This document shows positions 1 through 11,100 of a stretch of DNA of 64,000 nucleotides, piece after piece. The position numbers were made by a program, and so were the translations under genes. Origin of the DNA: Stictocephala bisonia (taxonomy: Eukaryota; Arthropoda; Insecta; Hemiptera; Membracidae); assembly GCA_035578905.1 (NCBI GenBank), contig JAQJVL010000102.1, positions 839,501 through 903,500 of the forward strand, in the 5' to 3' direction. The notes beneath the pieces are model-generated. The model searched no databases. It was not told where the DNA came from and saw only the letters and a program-made list of their open reading frames with translations. The stretch's first letter is position 1, and the number at the start of each line of letters is the position of its first letter.

Positions 1-1020
1 TCTGAAACATATTACCCTTACAATACTTTTATGATTTACTAAGCGTTAATTATTACAGAAACTTAAGAAAAAAAACCCTGAAACTAAGATAAAAAAAATT
101 TCGACAAGAATGTGTCTGCCCTCGTGATAAATATTTCTTGATACTGTAGAAAAAATAAAATGTTTGGTATAAGGTATACCTTTAAATCAAAATTGTATAA
201 ACTGTAATAGTTAAAAATACAATTATGAACATTTAATTTATATTTATAAAACAATAGGAGAAAAATGTTAGAGGTATGACATTAGATATTTTTAATCTAG
301 CTTAAAATTAAGATTATTCTTATTCAATCAAGTCATACTGATGTTACAGCTGCTCACAAAGAGTAAACAAGAATAAGGAGTTAAGGCTGACGTTTTGTCG
401 TGTTTTCTCTTTAACATATATGGAGGTAAAATGTAATATTTTTAGTATATAGCCATTATTAATTTAAACATTTTCTATTTCAATTTATTATTTGTATACA
501 TTTTTTTCTAGAACGTTCAGCTTCGAAAATATCACATACTATTTGTTTTAATAGTCACAATAATTTAATTATCTCTCAAAGTAACATTATTACTACTTAA
601 ATTTGTTTAAATTTGTAAGCCTTTTTTATAATATTTCTATTATTTTACATTTCTTACTGTTTGAAAAGTGTATTTCATCATTCAGTTAGTTACTTAAGAT
701 TAACAAAATATAAAAAAAAAAAATGGAAACTAAATTTTTACAATTCAAATACAAGAATAGTTGAAACTGATTAGTGTTTCCAAAAATGAGCCTGTTACAC
801 GTTGTTAACAAAGATACATGTTAAGCTTTTGCTTCTTCTAACCTATAAATTCATAAACAAATTGAACATCTAACATAGATCTTTCAATGTAATCGAAGAT
901 ATGTAAACCATGCAATATTTAAAAGAAAGTAAGTTATGGCTTTTAACAGAAGATGCCTAGAGAGGTGATTGCTACGGAGTTTGTGCTGAGTATAAAAAGA
1001 GGTGGTGGTAGTTTTTAAGA
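1..1020. other. AT-rich DNA without recognisable features
   Basis: The segment is very AT-rich with many stop codons in all frames. I see no open reading frame, tandem repeat or element terminus that I can support. It may be intronic or intergenic. Confidence 0.5.
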
Positions 1021-1150
1021 TTAGCCGCAGCCACCATTGTGACGTTTGGTACGCAGGGCCCGTGGTGAGATTCCCATTTTGAGGGAACGCATCGCCATGG
1101 CACGATTAAAGTGCCGATGTGCTTTCACCTCAGCAAACTCTGAGTCCAAG

Positions 1151-1356
1151 TTGGAGTCGCATGATGACACCACTGTGATAAGCACCCCCAACACCTGTGA
1201 CACAGAATAACAATCACGTCATTGGAGTCACATGATGACACCACTGTGATAAGCCCTCCCAACACTTGTAAAACAGAATACAATCATGTCATTGGAATCA
1301 CATGATGACACCACTGTGATAAGCACTTCCAACGCCTGTGAAGTAGAATCATGTCT
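1151..1356. repeat. 70-bp tandem repeat, about three copies
   Basis: Units begin TTGGAGTC/TTGGAATC at 1151, 1222 and 1292, giving a period of 70-71 bp. Each carries the block ATGATGACACCACTGTGATA. The copies differ by scattered substitutions, and the third is slightly shortened. A short minus-strand ORF starting near 1203 overlaps the first unit, but nothing indicates that it is expressed. Confidence 0.8.
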
Positions 1357-1668
1357 CTAGTAGATAAATGTATTTCTGTTCAATGATGGGACAATTTAGT
1401 TACTCATATACATGTATTTACTACCTTGGTTCTATTGGTACAACAGTCCTGAGATGGGCTCTATTTAGAGTTTTTAAGCATGTTGGAGACTGGGACATGG
1501 CCAGCTGACAAGGGCAGCCTACAACCTCATGAGACACATTACACTATGCTCACAATTAAATGGTAGTTCTAATTTAATTAATAATTTGGTACTAAAAAAT
1601 TATGGGTTAAAAATGTTGATATATTAAATAATGGCACATAAAATAAACTTTCATAGTTTTATTTTGTA

Positions 1669-2310
1669 CTCGGAGAAACCCCTGCACGCTTTGTGTGACA
1701 ACCTCATTAATCGCTACACTCGCAAGTAAGCTCGGCCTGCGACCTCGCCTGAGAACTCTGCTTTTAGCTCCTTTGTCAAATTCAGCCTGTGGCCTCATAG
1801 GAGAGCTCAGCCTACGGCCTCGCCAAGACGCTCTGCTACGGGCCTCTTTGTGGAACTCGGCCTACGGTCTCGCGGGGGTAAGTTCGGCCTTCAGCCTCAC
1901 CAAGGCACTCTGCTACATTCCAATTTGTGGATCTCTGCATTTCCTGTAGGTTTCAGTCAGAGAGCTTCAATTCAAGTATACAGTTTATGGGGGGTAGGAT
2001 GCCGGGAAGTGCCTCCACATTTAGTGTCAGTCAGTCACTACATTGAGCTTTACGGTATATAGACTAGGGAACACCCCTGCACACTTCGCGTGCCAACACC
2101 ATCGTCACTTGCTGCGGTCATGAGGTAAGCTCGGCCTGCGGCCTCACCTGGGTACTTTTCCTTTAGCCCCTTTGAGGAACTCGGCCTACGGCCTCACCAA
2201 GATGCTCTCCTACAGGCCTCTTTGTGGAACTCGGCCTCGCAGGGAGAAGTTCGGCCTGCGGCCTCACCAAGACACTCTGCTACAGTCCCATTTGTGGATT
2301 TTAACCTAAA
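1669..2310 (+). repeat. Family A GC-rich palindromic dispersed repeat
   Basis: Two partial units contain recurring phrases such as CTCGGCCTACGGCCTCGC and GCACACTTCGCGTGCC. Each phrase is a short imperfect hairpin. The unit beginning near 1938 (TTTCAGTCAGAGAGCTTCAA) reads through GTCAGTCAGTCA into the palindromic block at 2070-2300. The same order recurs near 34.9-35.3 kb, and the block alone near 13.05 and 34.0 kb. No coding function is seen. This is probably a non-autonomous mobile element. Confidence 0.7.
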
Positions 2311-2599
2311 CCCACCTAAAAGAGTTCAAAACAACTTCAGGATGGAAAGAATTAGTTATTTAAAATATAATTTTTATTTCTTCCTTAGTTAAATATAAGC
2401 ACAGAAAATGGTAGTCTATTTGTTATATATTATTATAAAGATGTAAGAGGCTTAAGATTATGTCATACAAATCCAAAGGTGAAGCATGTCATTGGTTCAT
2501 AACTAGTAAGAATAAAAAATAATAAAGTATTATTAGTGATATTTAATATGTTAACAAACAAAAATGGTTAATAAACTGTTATTATTCAAAAACTGTCGG

Positions 2600-3040
2600 C
2601 ACTGGTGGCGCAGCAGCTACAAGGGGACAAAGTGTTTAGGAGATTGTAGGCGATAGGTTGGATGCTTGGTCCTCTTAATACCGACACAGCGTCTGCTTGA
2701 TGGTTGCTATCGGCGTGGACACTACTAGAGAAGTCTGGGGTGTCCATGTTGGGTGGTAATCATTGTGCGGATGTTGTGTGGAGGAGATAACTGAGTATCA
2801 GGCTTGTAAATTAGCTGAAAATCAGACCAGCACTACTTGGTTTGGATTCCATGTAAAGCTGTAGGTCCCTTAGTTGCCCTGGCTGTTGGGCTATTAATAA
2901 ATTGCCCTTTCTGAGGAACAGTTGAACTCAGGTAGTTACCAGACTACACTCATATAACCATTCATATTCGCCTTAAAATACCAACAACGTTGTGTCGGCG
3001 TCTCATATGTAAGAATATTAATTTATGATAGTCGATGAAT
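2600..3040 (+). repeat. Family D SINE-like dispersed repeat
   Basis: This segment matches the reverse complement of 41735-42127 over most of its length, including the phrase TTGGGCTATTAATAAA followed by CCCTTTCTGAGGAACAGTT. The 3' portion, ending CGGCGTCTCATATGTAAG, resembles the tail of the tRNA-headed SINE at 46.3 kb. The tail is followed by a GAATAAATAA tract. I cannot see a convincing tRNA-type promoter in the head of this copy. Confidence 0.7.
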
Positions 3041-3213
3041 AAATAATTTAATAAAACGTAAATAGTAGTATTGAATCAATAGTACACAGCTGAAACAAAG
3101 TAAGGAAGTATTTACAAAGAAAAAGTTAGAATTGACAGGTAATTTCTTACGCTTAACTTGGAACCAACAACTTAACGTTACTTTTTAACCACAGGAGCAG
3201 CAAAAGCAAAGTA

Positions 3214-5493
3214 CAGTAGAATTCCGGAAAGTCGACCTTCGCAAACTCGACAGGCTCGTTGAGTAAATAAAAATAAATTAAAACACTGAAAACGGTGTAA
3301 AATTTCGAACAAAACTTACTGGTTTTGTAATATATATTAAAGAAACTTAAAACGCAAGCAATGCAGTATTTAAATACTGAGTGTTTAATTAAAAACACCT
3401 TATACTGAAATGTAAATTACAAAACATTTTGTTTTGGTGATTATGAGCGGCTACTTTGAAGAGAAAAGGGGGCTACTGTGACTCACCTAGGAGGGGTGGC
3501 CACTTGGTGGAGTGCTGTGGACATGGTTATAGTTTAAAACACATTGAATAGTGAGTCGTCATAGTTGTCTGTCACAGTCACACAAATTTATAAAATCTCT
3601 TCTAAAACGATTATTGTTTATTAATTGTTAGTTTATTGCTAAATGTTTGTTTTCTGGTTAGTGTATTTGTTTTGAGATGGCATCAGGAATGAAAAGAAAA
3701 CAAACCAATGTGTCAATGGAAACTAAATTAGATGCTTTAAAAAAACTTGAAAGGGTGAGAATGCGAATACAGTTGCTTTGGACTTGGGAGTGGTACGGAG
3801 AACAATAAAACGATGGAAAAAACAGAGATGTGATATTGAAGAATGGTGTGCGAAAAGAATGTGTGCCGACCCCCTAAAAGAAAGAAAATATATGAAAGGC
3901 GGTGACTTTGACAAAGTTGGTGAGGCCCTTTATGCAAGGTTCAGAAATCACAGGGAAAAAAGGAACACCGATTTCGGGCCTATTTTGCAAGAAAAAGACC
4001 TTACACTCTATGAACAATTCGTGACGAAGAGAGTAGTGCATTTTCTGCAAGTTCTGGCTGGCTGGATCGATGGAAGAAGGGTTATGGCGTGAGAGGGATC
4101 AACATTTGTGAGGAAAAGTTTTCTGCAAATGAAGTTAGTGTGTGTTTTAAAAGAAAGATTGCAACAGCTAATCGAAAAGGAGGTTATTTCTGGAGAACAG
4201 TTGTACAACTGCGATGAAAGTGGTTTGAATTTCAGAATGCTCCCATCGACTACACTAGCATCACCAAACGAAAAGCGGCTCCAGGGTATAAGAAAAGTAA
4301 AGACAGGTTAACAATATTGGCTTGTAGTAATGCGACAGGAGAGCATAAACTAAATCTCTGTCTCATTGGAAAAGCAAAAAAATCCCCGTGCCTTTAAAAA
4401 TATTAAAAGATCTGCTGACACATGTAATGTAACTGGGTTGCCTGTTTGGTATAAACACCAGAAAAGTGCTTGGATGGACGGTACAGTATTTAAGGAGTGG
4501 TTTTTTACTATTTTTGTTCCTTCCATTGACAAATTAATAAAATCAAGACCTGCCTAGAAAAGCACTCCTGTTTTTAGACAGTGCAACAACACATTTAGAT
4601 GTTGTTGAACAAAGATGGTGAAGTAAAAGCCATGTTCTTACCACCAAATGTCACTGCTTTATGTCAGCCCATGTATCAGGGTATGCTGCAATCTACAAAA
4701 AAACGATATCAAAGAAAACTTCTCACATCACTTATCCAAGCAATAGACGAAGGGCAGGATATGGTTGTGAAATTAAAAAAATTGATCTGCTAGATGTTGT
4801 AGGGTGGATTTCTACATCTTGGGACAAAGTTGAGCCTTTGACTCTTGTACGATCATGGAGAAAATTACTTGACCACGCGGAAAATGAATTTGAAGAGATC
4901 AGAGAGAAGAAGAAAGACGCTTACTTGCTAGAACTGATCAAGAAGATTCCAGAGAGTGAGGAAGCTTCAGAAAAAGTTTGTTGAAGAGTGGATGCAAGAA
5001 GATGATGAACACCATCTTGAAGACGACGAAATAGTTGAACTTCGATAAAATGTCAGATACGGAGGGTTTAAAGGCTGTCGAGGGTGCTCTAGGATATTTT
5101 GAGGAAACTGGTGCATCTCCAATGGACATATTGTTTCTTCGCCGTTTACGTGATGAAGCAGCGTGGAGGAGAATAAATAGTGAAAAACAGTCCATAATAA
5201 CGAAGTTTTTCTCAAGATAAAACAAGTAATTGCTACTCTGTATATTTAGAATTGCAAGTTTTCCTTTTGTACTGGCCTATTTTTTAATTTATTGCTTTTT
5301 TTATTTCACTCATAATATCCATTATGTTTTATAATCAATTGTTCTTAATTATATATTCACCTTTATTTTTAGTCTTTATGTACTGTAATGAAACAGTTTT
5401 AACGGAGCCTCAAGTAGTCTAGTTATTAACCTCACTTTCGTAAAGTCAACACCCGTTCAGATCACATTATGTTGAGTTTCTGGGGTTCTACTG
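3214..5493 (+). mobile_element. Decayed Tigger (pogo-type) DNA transposon
   Basis: The left end CAGTAGAATTCCGGAAAGTC and the inverted right end (CAGTAGAACCCCAGAAACTC) match at about 15 of 20 positions. TA dinucleotides lie directly outside each end (3212-3213 and 5494-5495), as expected for pogo/Tigger target duplications. The 2280-bp span holds a broken transposase gene on the plus strand. The ends and the interior are both diverged, so this is an old insertion. Confidence 0.85.
3676..5220 (+). pseudogene. Broken Tigger transposase
   Basis: Starting at the ATG in ATGGCATCAGGAATG, fragments in shifting frames give a CENP-B-type N-terminal helix-turn-helix (beginning KRKQTNVSMETKLDALKKLE), then the DDE domain, then the typical C-terminal tail. 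The first catalytic Asp is visible in NCDESGL (near 4209) and the second in LLFLDSATTH (near 4570), in another frame. The third motif reads QPMYQG where family members have QPMDQG, so that Asp is replaced by Tyr. Several frameshifts and stops make it inactive. The C-terminus ends SIITKFFSR at 5217, close to normal for Tigger proteins. Confidence 0.88.
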
Positions 5494-5743
5494 TACATAA
5501 TAACTGAGCAGGAATTGCACTAAGACTTAGCTACGGCCACTTCATAGAACTGATTCACAATAACCTTCACTACCCAGTAAAATTATATCAAGCTAGTGCA
5601 ATTGATAACTCATTAGAGAAATAACATTTTAATAGTGTACTTTAGTTTATATTTAACATGATAATATTCGGTTCTCATAACACAAATAGCTTAAAAATAT
5701 ATCAGCCTATTTTGGGATGATTTAATGCACATAGATGCAGACA

Positions 5744-6978
5744 GGACCATAGTGCTGGGCGTCTAGCTCCAGCATGCGCATCAATGAATTTCCCTCTCCA
5801 ACGACTGTGTACATTCATGTTAATAAATCAAGATCTTGGATAGAACAAAATCAGCCATTTTTGTTTTCTTTTAAAAATATGTTTATTATTGAATGATTGT
5901 TTAAATTTTTCATTTGGCAAGTAACCACATACGTTATTAACCACAACATAAAAGAAGCACTAATATTTAAATTATTGTTGTTACTAATTCAATCTTTATT
6001 TCAGTGTTTTATCTTTATAAGTATGTAAACTATGTTGACGTTGTACCGGGTTGTTTGACTGGTACATTTTTGTTACGGTTCGTCGTGGTTTGCCAGGCTG
6101 CCTGAGACCGCTCGTGCCCTGCGATTTGCTTACTTTGGTGGCCGTTGGCTTGGACTCGTTCGTTCCTTCTTCTCATACAGCTCTCTTCCGACCCACGGCA
6201 GGCAAGACATCACAGCGTACACATACCAGTCTTTCCGAACATTAGGAACGCCATCCTCTTTAGCAACATCTAACAAGTTGTCCAACATTTGCAGCAATGA
6301 CATAGCAGTTGACCAGATCAGCGAGAAACCGCAGAGCGTACCTCGCTCTGTCCCAGTTGCAGGCTTTCAACGAGTCCTTCAGGGTGCGCACCATATGCTC
6401 AACAAACTCTCCTCCAAAATTGTAATCTTTCACATTCAACAGCCCTACCAATGTTGTGTAAATTGAACATTTTTCAGGCATCTGTGAGTATCCTCAGCAT
6501 CTTGGCCCTGAAGGTTGACAAATCTGCTTCCAATACACTGGCAAGACCTTCCAAGTTGCTTTCTAAGGAGGAGGTACTCTTTTCACCGACTCGCAAGATT
6601 AGTGATTCTAAACGATCTTCGATTTCTTGATTTTCTGAAACCATCCTCCTCTTCCTATATGCTCTTTCGTAACCATCGTCATCTTCATGGGGTCTTCTTC
6701 GGCTCATTCTAGAATAATGTTCACAATAAAAGCAATATAACACTTTGATTTATTAAAAAAACTTTAACTGAACCTCCGTTCGTGAACTGTGTCAAGCGTC
6801 ACCAGAACTGGAGCAGAACATATCCACATAAGCACCATATTAACATAGCAGCCATCCTAAATCATATCTAAGGCTAGATTTTGAAAAGGCTGTATACAAT
6901 TGACGTAGGAGAGGTGCGGTGGGGGATATTCACTATCTCGCTTGCACTATCTCTCCTACACGCCCAGCACCATGGCCC
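5744..6978 (-). mobile_element. Possible non-autonomous element carrying an NCBP1 fragment
   Basis: GGACCATAGTGCTGGGCG at 5744 recurs inverted at 6978-6956 with 20 of 23 bases matching over the full 23 bp. The 1.2-kb interval between them contains the NCBP1-like gene fragment. Weaker inverted similarity continues inward on both sides. No target-site duplication or transposase is evident. The inverted repeat may mark a transposon that captured a gene fragment, or it may be coincidental. Confidence 0.35.
6127..6707 (-). pseudogene. NCBP1: 5' fragment of nuclear cap-binding protein subunit 1 (CBP80), frameshifted
   Basis: The ATG at 6707 opens [20 protein letters not shown], followed by [15 protein letters not shown] and [13 protein letters not shown]. 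After a frameshift come [24 protein letters not shown] and RFLADLVNC. These are hallmark N-terminal segments of NCBP1/Cbp80, the large subunit of the nuclear cap-binding complex, which holds the m7G-cap-binding CBP20. Near 6480 the expected residues between the TD and MPEK positions are missing and the frame breaks, which fits a deletion of about 14 bp. A second frameshift near 6286 is followed by [11 protein letters not shown] and [15 protein letters not shown] in the next frame. Similarity ends after LYEKKE near 6130. No intron signals sit at the breaks, so this looks like an intronless retrocopy or captured fragment, not the working gene. Confidence 0.85.
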
Positions 6979-7209
6979 GGAATTGTATTGATGAATGGCC
7001 CGGTTTAATTTTCAACGAAGGTTTATTAACAAGATGCAACTAAATTGGTCTCACACCTGTGCTACTTTGGCTTGTTAGTTTTGTTAAAAATTTAAAAGAA
7101 TAATACTAAAATTAAACACATTCTTTCATGCTGGGGTGGTGGCTCTGTTAATAAAAGCTTTGACTGTCTGGTGAGTGGATTTTATTTTTTATTTATTTAA
7201 AAGTATATA

Positions 7210-9582
7210 CAGTAAACTCTCGATTATCCGCGGGCGGTTTATCCGCTTTGCGGATTATCCGCGGTGCATTTTGGTAAAAAAAAAATTATTTTTAATAAAG
7301 CTACTAAGTACAAAACCGCGATAAAAATCGTAAAAACGGCAAACAGTACACTTAATAATGTACAAAACGTGTACAGTAGTTCAGTATTATTGTACAGTAC
7401 TGTATGTACAGTATATCGGTATCCACTGTACGTTGTGTGTGCTTGAGCAGTTTGAGGCGCAAGCAGCGGGACTGTAGACCTTGGTTTACTTGGCGCGTAA
7501 ATGAATCATGTGACCGATGAGTAATCGGCACGCGCGAGGTCATTCGCCCTGTCTGCCACCTGCCACTGTTGACTCCCCTCCCCCTCCCCACAATACGCGC
7601 ATCACTACAGCATTGTCAGTTCTGATTTCAGTGTAACTCAATCGTTCGAGCTGTTCGCTTCGTTAGTGAAGCGCCAAGTTGTGATTTGTTAAGTTGTGTG
7701 TTTTCCAAGTTGTGTGTGTCTGTCTATCTTTTGAGTGTTTTTTTATTTTTTTAAAATGGCAGCTAAAAGGAAGAAAGTGGTTTTGTCAATCCAAGATAAA
7801 TTAGAACTCATAAAAAGTGTTGAAAATGGTGCGCCTAAAAAACAAATGTGCTTGCGCTACGGAATTGGAGAGAGTACAGTAAGGGACATAATGAAGCAAA
7901 AGGACAAGTTGATAGAATTTGCGTCTTCATCAGACAACACATCGACAATGAAAAAGAGAAAAACCATGAAAAATAGCACCTATGAAGAACTAGATTCAGC
8001 CTTATTAGAGTGGGTTAGTCAAGTAAGAAGTCAGGGCACTCCAATATCAGGGCCTATTGTTGCAGCGAAAGCAAAAACATTTTTCGAAATGCTTAATTTA
8101 GAAGGAAATTTTGATGCATCGTCAGGCTGGTTGACTAGATTTAAGCAACGCCACGGAATAAGAGAAATTGGGCTTCATGGTGAGAAACTGAGTGGCGATG
8201 AAGAGGCTGCAAGTGGGTTCCAGTCTTACTTTGAACAACTGATTGAATCTGAGGGTTTAACCTATGAACAGGTTTATAACGCTGACGAGTCAGGCTTATT
8301 TTGGAAATGTTTGCCAACAAGAACCTTGGCTTTTGAGACCGAGAAGCAAGCTGCAGGGCATAAGTCAAGCAAAGAGCGGATTACAATTATGCCGTGTAAT
8401 AATGCGTCTGGATCGCACAAACTAAAACTGTTAGTGATAGGAAAGTCCAAGAGACCAAGATCTTTTAAAGGAACAAGAGCCGAAAACCTTCCAGTTCACT
8501 ACTATCACCAGGAAAAAGGCTGGATGGATCAAAGAATATTTAAAGACTGGTTTGATACCAAGTTCGTTCCCCAGGTTAGAGAGCACCTTAGGTCAAAAAA
8601 TCTACCTGAAAAAGCTGTGCTTCTTCTGGATAATGCTCCGTCCCACCCTGGAGAAAGTGTGTTAAAATCGGACGATGGAAATTTCTTTGTGAAGTTTTTG
8701 CCCCCAAATGTGACGGCCCTTATTCAACCTATGGACCAAGGTGTCATTGCTTCGATGAAGAAAAAATACAGGACGGCTTTGCTGAAGAAAAGGATTGATG
8801 AAGGAGATGATCTAAAGACGTTCTTCAAAGACAACACGGTTCTTGACAGCATTTATGACATCAACAATGCTTGGAAATCCGTCAAGCAGTCTACTCTAAT
8901 GAAATCCTGGCGGAAGATTTTGCCAGATGTAGAGAACATCCAAGAGGGAGAGGAAGATGAAGACGACATTCCACTGAGTGTCCTAGCTAATTTAGCTAAA
9001 TCTGTTGCCGGAGGTGTTAACGTGAATGAAGAAAATATCGGTGAGTGGATTGAATGTGATGCCAATGATCCGGGCTTTGAGTACTTCACAGATGAAAGCA
9101 TTATTGATCAAGTACGAGGGATTGAATCGGTTGAACCGAAAGACAATGAAGATGAAGAGGAAATGCAGAGGACCGTCACTCATGATGAAGCATTAGGCCA
9201 CATCGATCATATTCTTCAATATCTCGAAGAGCAGGACGACGCAACCCTTTGCGACAAGATGGTATTGAGGAAGCTCAAATCTCAAATAAAGAAAAAGAGT
9301 TTTGCTACGAAAAAACAAATGCAAATGACTGATTTTTTTGTTAAACAGTGAAGATTACAGTACAGTACTTTTCAATAACATGGTTGATATTAATACAGGT
9401 TTTGTTATCAGGTAGGCCTACGTCTTTGTATTGTATAATAAACTTATTTAAAGCACTTTTGTGTTGTTTTTTAGTGCCTTTAACCTTTGTTTAACCATTA
9501 CCGGCAATTTTGCGGCTTATCCGCGATATTCGATTATCCGCGGTATTCACGCCAGTCAATACCGCGGATAATCGGGAGTTTA

Positions 9583-9585
<3 letters not shown>
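7210..9585 (+). mobile_element. Tigger DNA transposon with intact ORF
   Basis: The left end is CAGTAAACTCTCGATTATCC. The inverted right end is CAGTAAACTCCCGATTATCC, with one mismatch in 20. Both ends contain further CCGCGG and GGATTATCCGCGG blocks. TA lies outside each end (7208-7209 and 9586-9587). The 2376-bp length and the single uninterrupted transposase gene fit an autonomous Tigger. Close agreement of the ends indicates a young insertion. A (TA)n tract follows the right end directly. Confidence 0.95.
7756..9351 (+). CDS. Tigger-family transposase, apparently complete
   Basis: The best start is the ATG at 7756 (context AAAATGG), seven codons inside the longest frame, giving 531 residues beginning MAAKRKKVVLSIQDKLELIK. 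Residues about 5-55 form a CENP-B/pogo-type helix-turn-helix. Residues about 75-140 form the second CENP-B DNA-binding domain (GWLTRFKQRHGI). The DDE_1 catalytic domain follows, with Asp in NADESGLFW (D177), LLLDNAPSH (D292) and IQPMDQGV (D327), leaving 34 residues between the last two. The acidic C-terminal region ends in MTDFFVKQ, typical of Tigger transposases. No stop or frameshift interrupts it. It would cut and paste DNA at TA sites. Whether it is expressed cannot be seen. Confidence 0.95.
   Translation: MAAKRKKVVLSIQDKLELIKSVENGAPKKQMCLRYGIGESTVRDIMKQKDKLIEFASSSDNTSTMKKRKTMKNSTYEELDSALLEWVSQVRSQGTPISGPIVAAKAKTFFEMLNLEGNFDASSGWLTRFKQRHGIREIGLHGEKLSGDEEAASGFQSYFEQLIESEGLTYEQVYNADESGLFWKCLPTRTLAFETEKQAAGHKSSKERITIMPCNNASGSHKLKLLVIGKSKRPRSFKGTRAENLPVHYYHQEKGWMDQRIFKDWFDTKFVPQVREHLRSKNLPEKAVLLLDNAPSHPGESVLKSDDGNFFVKFLPPNVTALIQPMDQGVIASMKKKYRTALLKKRIDEGDDLKTFFKDNTVLDSIYDINNAWKSVKQSTLMKSWRKILPDVENIQEGEEDEDDIPLSVLANLAKSVAGGVNVNEENIGEWIECDANDPGFEYFTDESIIDQVRGIESVEPKDNEDEEEMQRTVTHDEALGHIDHILQYLEEQDDATLCDKMVLRKLKSQIKKKSFATKKQMQMTDFFVKQ

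Positions 9586-9587
<2 letters not shown>

Positions 9588-9622
<35 letters not shown>
9588..9622. repeat. (TA)n microsatellite
   Basis: A run of TA dinucleotides directly abuts the TA target duplication of the Tigger element. The element probably inserted at the edge of this tract, or the tract expanded afterwards. Confidence 0.95.
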
Positions 9623-9626
<4 letters not shown>

Positions 9627-10039
9627 TTTAAGTTGAATGTTTAAAGTGTTGCAGAACATGCCAATTTAGGAAAGCTCCACCCCCTCATTCAAACGGCGGG
9701 TTGTGGCAGGTTTGTTCCGGTTGTGCGGCCAATTGAGTAGCCACTAGATGATGTAATAATTTTCTAGTATGGCGGTTAACTGGCTCCTGGATGATTCCAG
9801 ATCACACATCTGAAACCTTGTAGATTGCAACAGCAGATTATAGAATGACTACCTTCAGTCTGGAGTGGAAGTTTACTTGTGACAGTTAAGTGATGAATGC
9901 CAAACACAGACAGTTTATCAAGACTGTCGGATATTGCATATATCATATGGTTTTTTGTCGGCTACAATTTATAATTTAAAAAATATAAAACTGTAATACT
10001 TATATTTGGAAAAAGGTCTAAAAGTCATGTTATATCAAT

Positions 10040-10325
10040 AAAAGTATTAAGTGATCTCCTGACACAAAGCTAAATCCAATCCATCAAGCTATTTAAAACC
10101 TGCCTCACTGATTTTATTTATGGTACGTAATCCCTCTGTTAAAGAGCGCAGGGTGTGGGTGCACTCTGTAACTATGTGATCCTTTGTTTGGATAGACTCC
10201 CTGCATTCACAAGGCTGATCTTGTGTCAATTTCCATTTATATTTCCAGTAGTTACATCTGCCCTCGCCAGTTTAGAAGCGATTTAACAGTGTCCATTCCC
10301 TACAGGGGAGGTTCATCCCATCTAC
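10040..10325 (-). pseudogene. LINE reverse-transcriptase C-terminal fragment
   Basis: Read on the minus strand, the segment gives REWTLLNRF, a stop, then TGEGRCNYWKYKWKL, CECRESIQTKDHIVTEC and ISEAGFK. This is the C-terminal tail common in LINE polyproteins, a Cys/His-rich stretch after the RT domain. An in-frame stop and lack of flanking RT sequence show a dead fragment. A related fragment lies at 28085-28370. Confidence 0.65.
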
Positions 10326-10534
10326 AAGTATTGCATGAATATAAGTTAGGTGTTAGTAACATTAATAACTCTAAATACAAGTGGTTTAATATCAAGTGCT
10401 AAAATAGTACCCAGTAATTTGTATTTTGATTATCTCGTGTTGTGTGATTTAGTTAGTGAGTGAAAATAAAAGAAACAAGTCACATGCTTTTATTTAAAAC
10501 CCTGTTGGACTGCAACAATACTATTCCGACTCAC

Positions 10535-10687
10535 CAGGAAGATGATGATGAGGACAGTGTAGATGTGAATGTTGTTGTCTGGAAGAGCTTCCATATCTCT
10601 GAGAGTGGCCAACGCAGGCTCAAACTCAGGCCTCAGCTCTAGGCAGTGCCGTAAATGCAGAGTAGCCTCTTGGTAGTGCCCGTAGGC
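10535..10687 (-). CDS. TPR-protein exon with start of a hydrophobic C-terminal segment
   Basis: The exon is bounded by an acceptor (TTGTTGCAG) and a donor (CTG|GTGAGT). It encodes exactly 51 codons with phase 0 at both ends. It opens AYGHYQEATLHLRHCLELRP, the second half of a tetratricopeptide motif, and finishes with a hydrophobic stretch (IYTVLIIIFL) that may be the start of a membrane anchor. It joins in frame to the exon at 12673-12533 across a 1.8-kb intron. The remaining C-terminal exon lies below 10534 or outside the window; I could not identify it. No precise family name is justified, and a TTC17 assignment was not supported. Confidence 0.75.
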
Positions 10688-11100
10688 CTGCAACAACTCT
10701 CATTTCAAAGACTAACCATTTATATTGAATTTTACAGGCTACTACTTCACATGATCACTATTAATTTTCAGGAAATAAATTAAAGTACCAACATTTACTA
10801 TCTAGACTAAATGATTGACAAAAAAAAAAAAAGAAGAAATTATGTTGAATTCTTGTTCAGTAGACAAACCTCTATTTGGATGTCTACACACTGCCAAAAA
10901 GGAGTATATATATCGTGTGGCTTTTAAAGCCAGCTAACAAACTAAAAGGAGGAGGAATAAAAAACATGGACACGGAATAAAAAAGTATGCAAATAACATC
11001 CGGACCTGATTACCCACCCACACGTGCTGTATTATTGATCTACCCATAGACGTGAAGTAGTATTGACCTACCCTTCCATTCATACACAATATAGTATATA

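Noticed and set aside
6260..6743. A functional NCBP1 gene with introns
   Set aside because: Frame breaks occur without splice signals and the similarity ends after roughly the first fifth of the protein.
8141..9183. Minus-strand ORFs opposite the Tigger transposase
   Set aside because: They are shadows of the real plus-strand gene and show no family motif.
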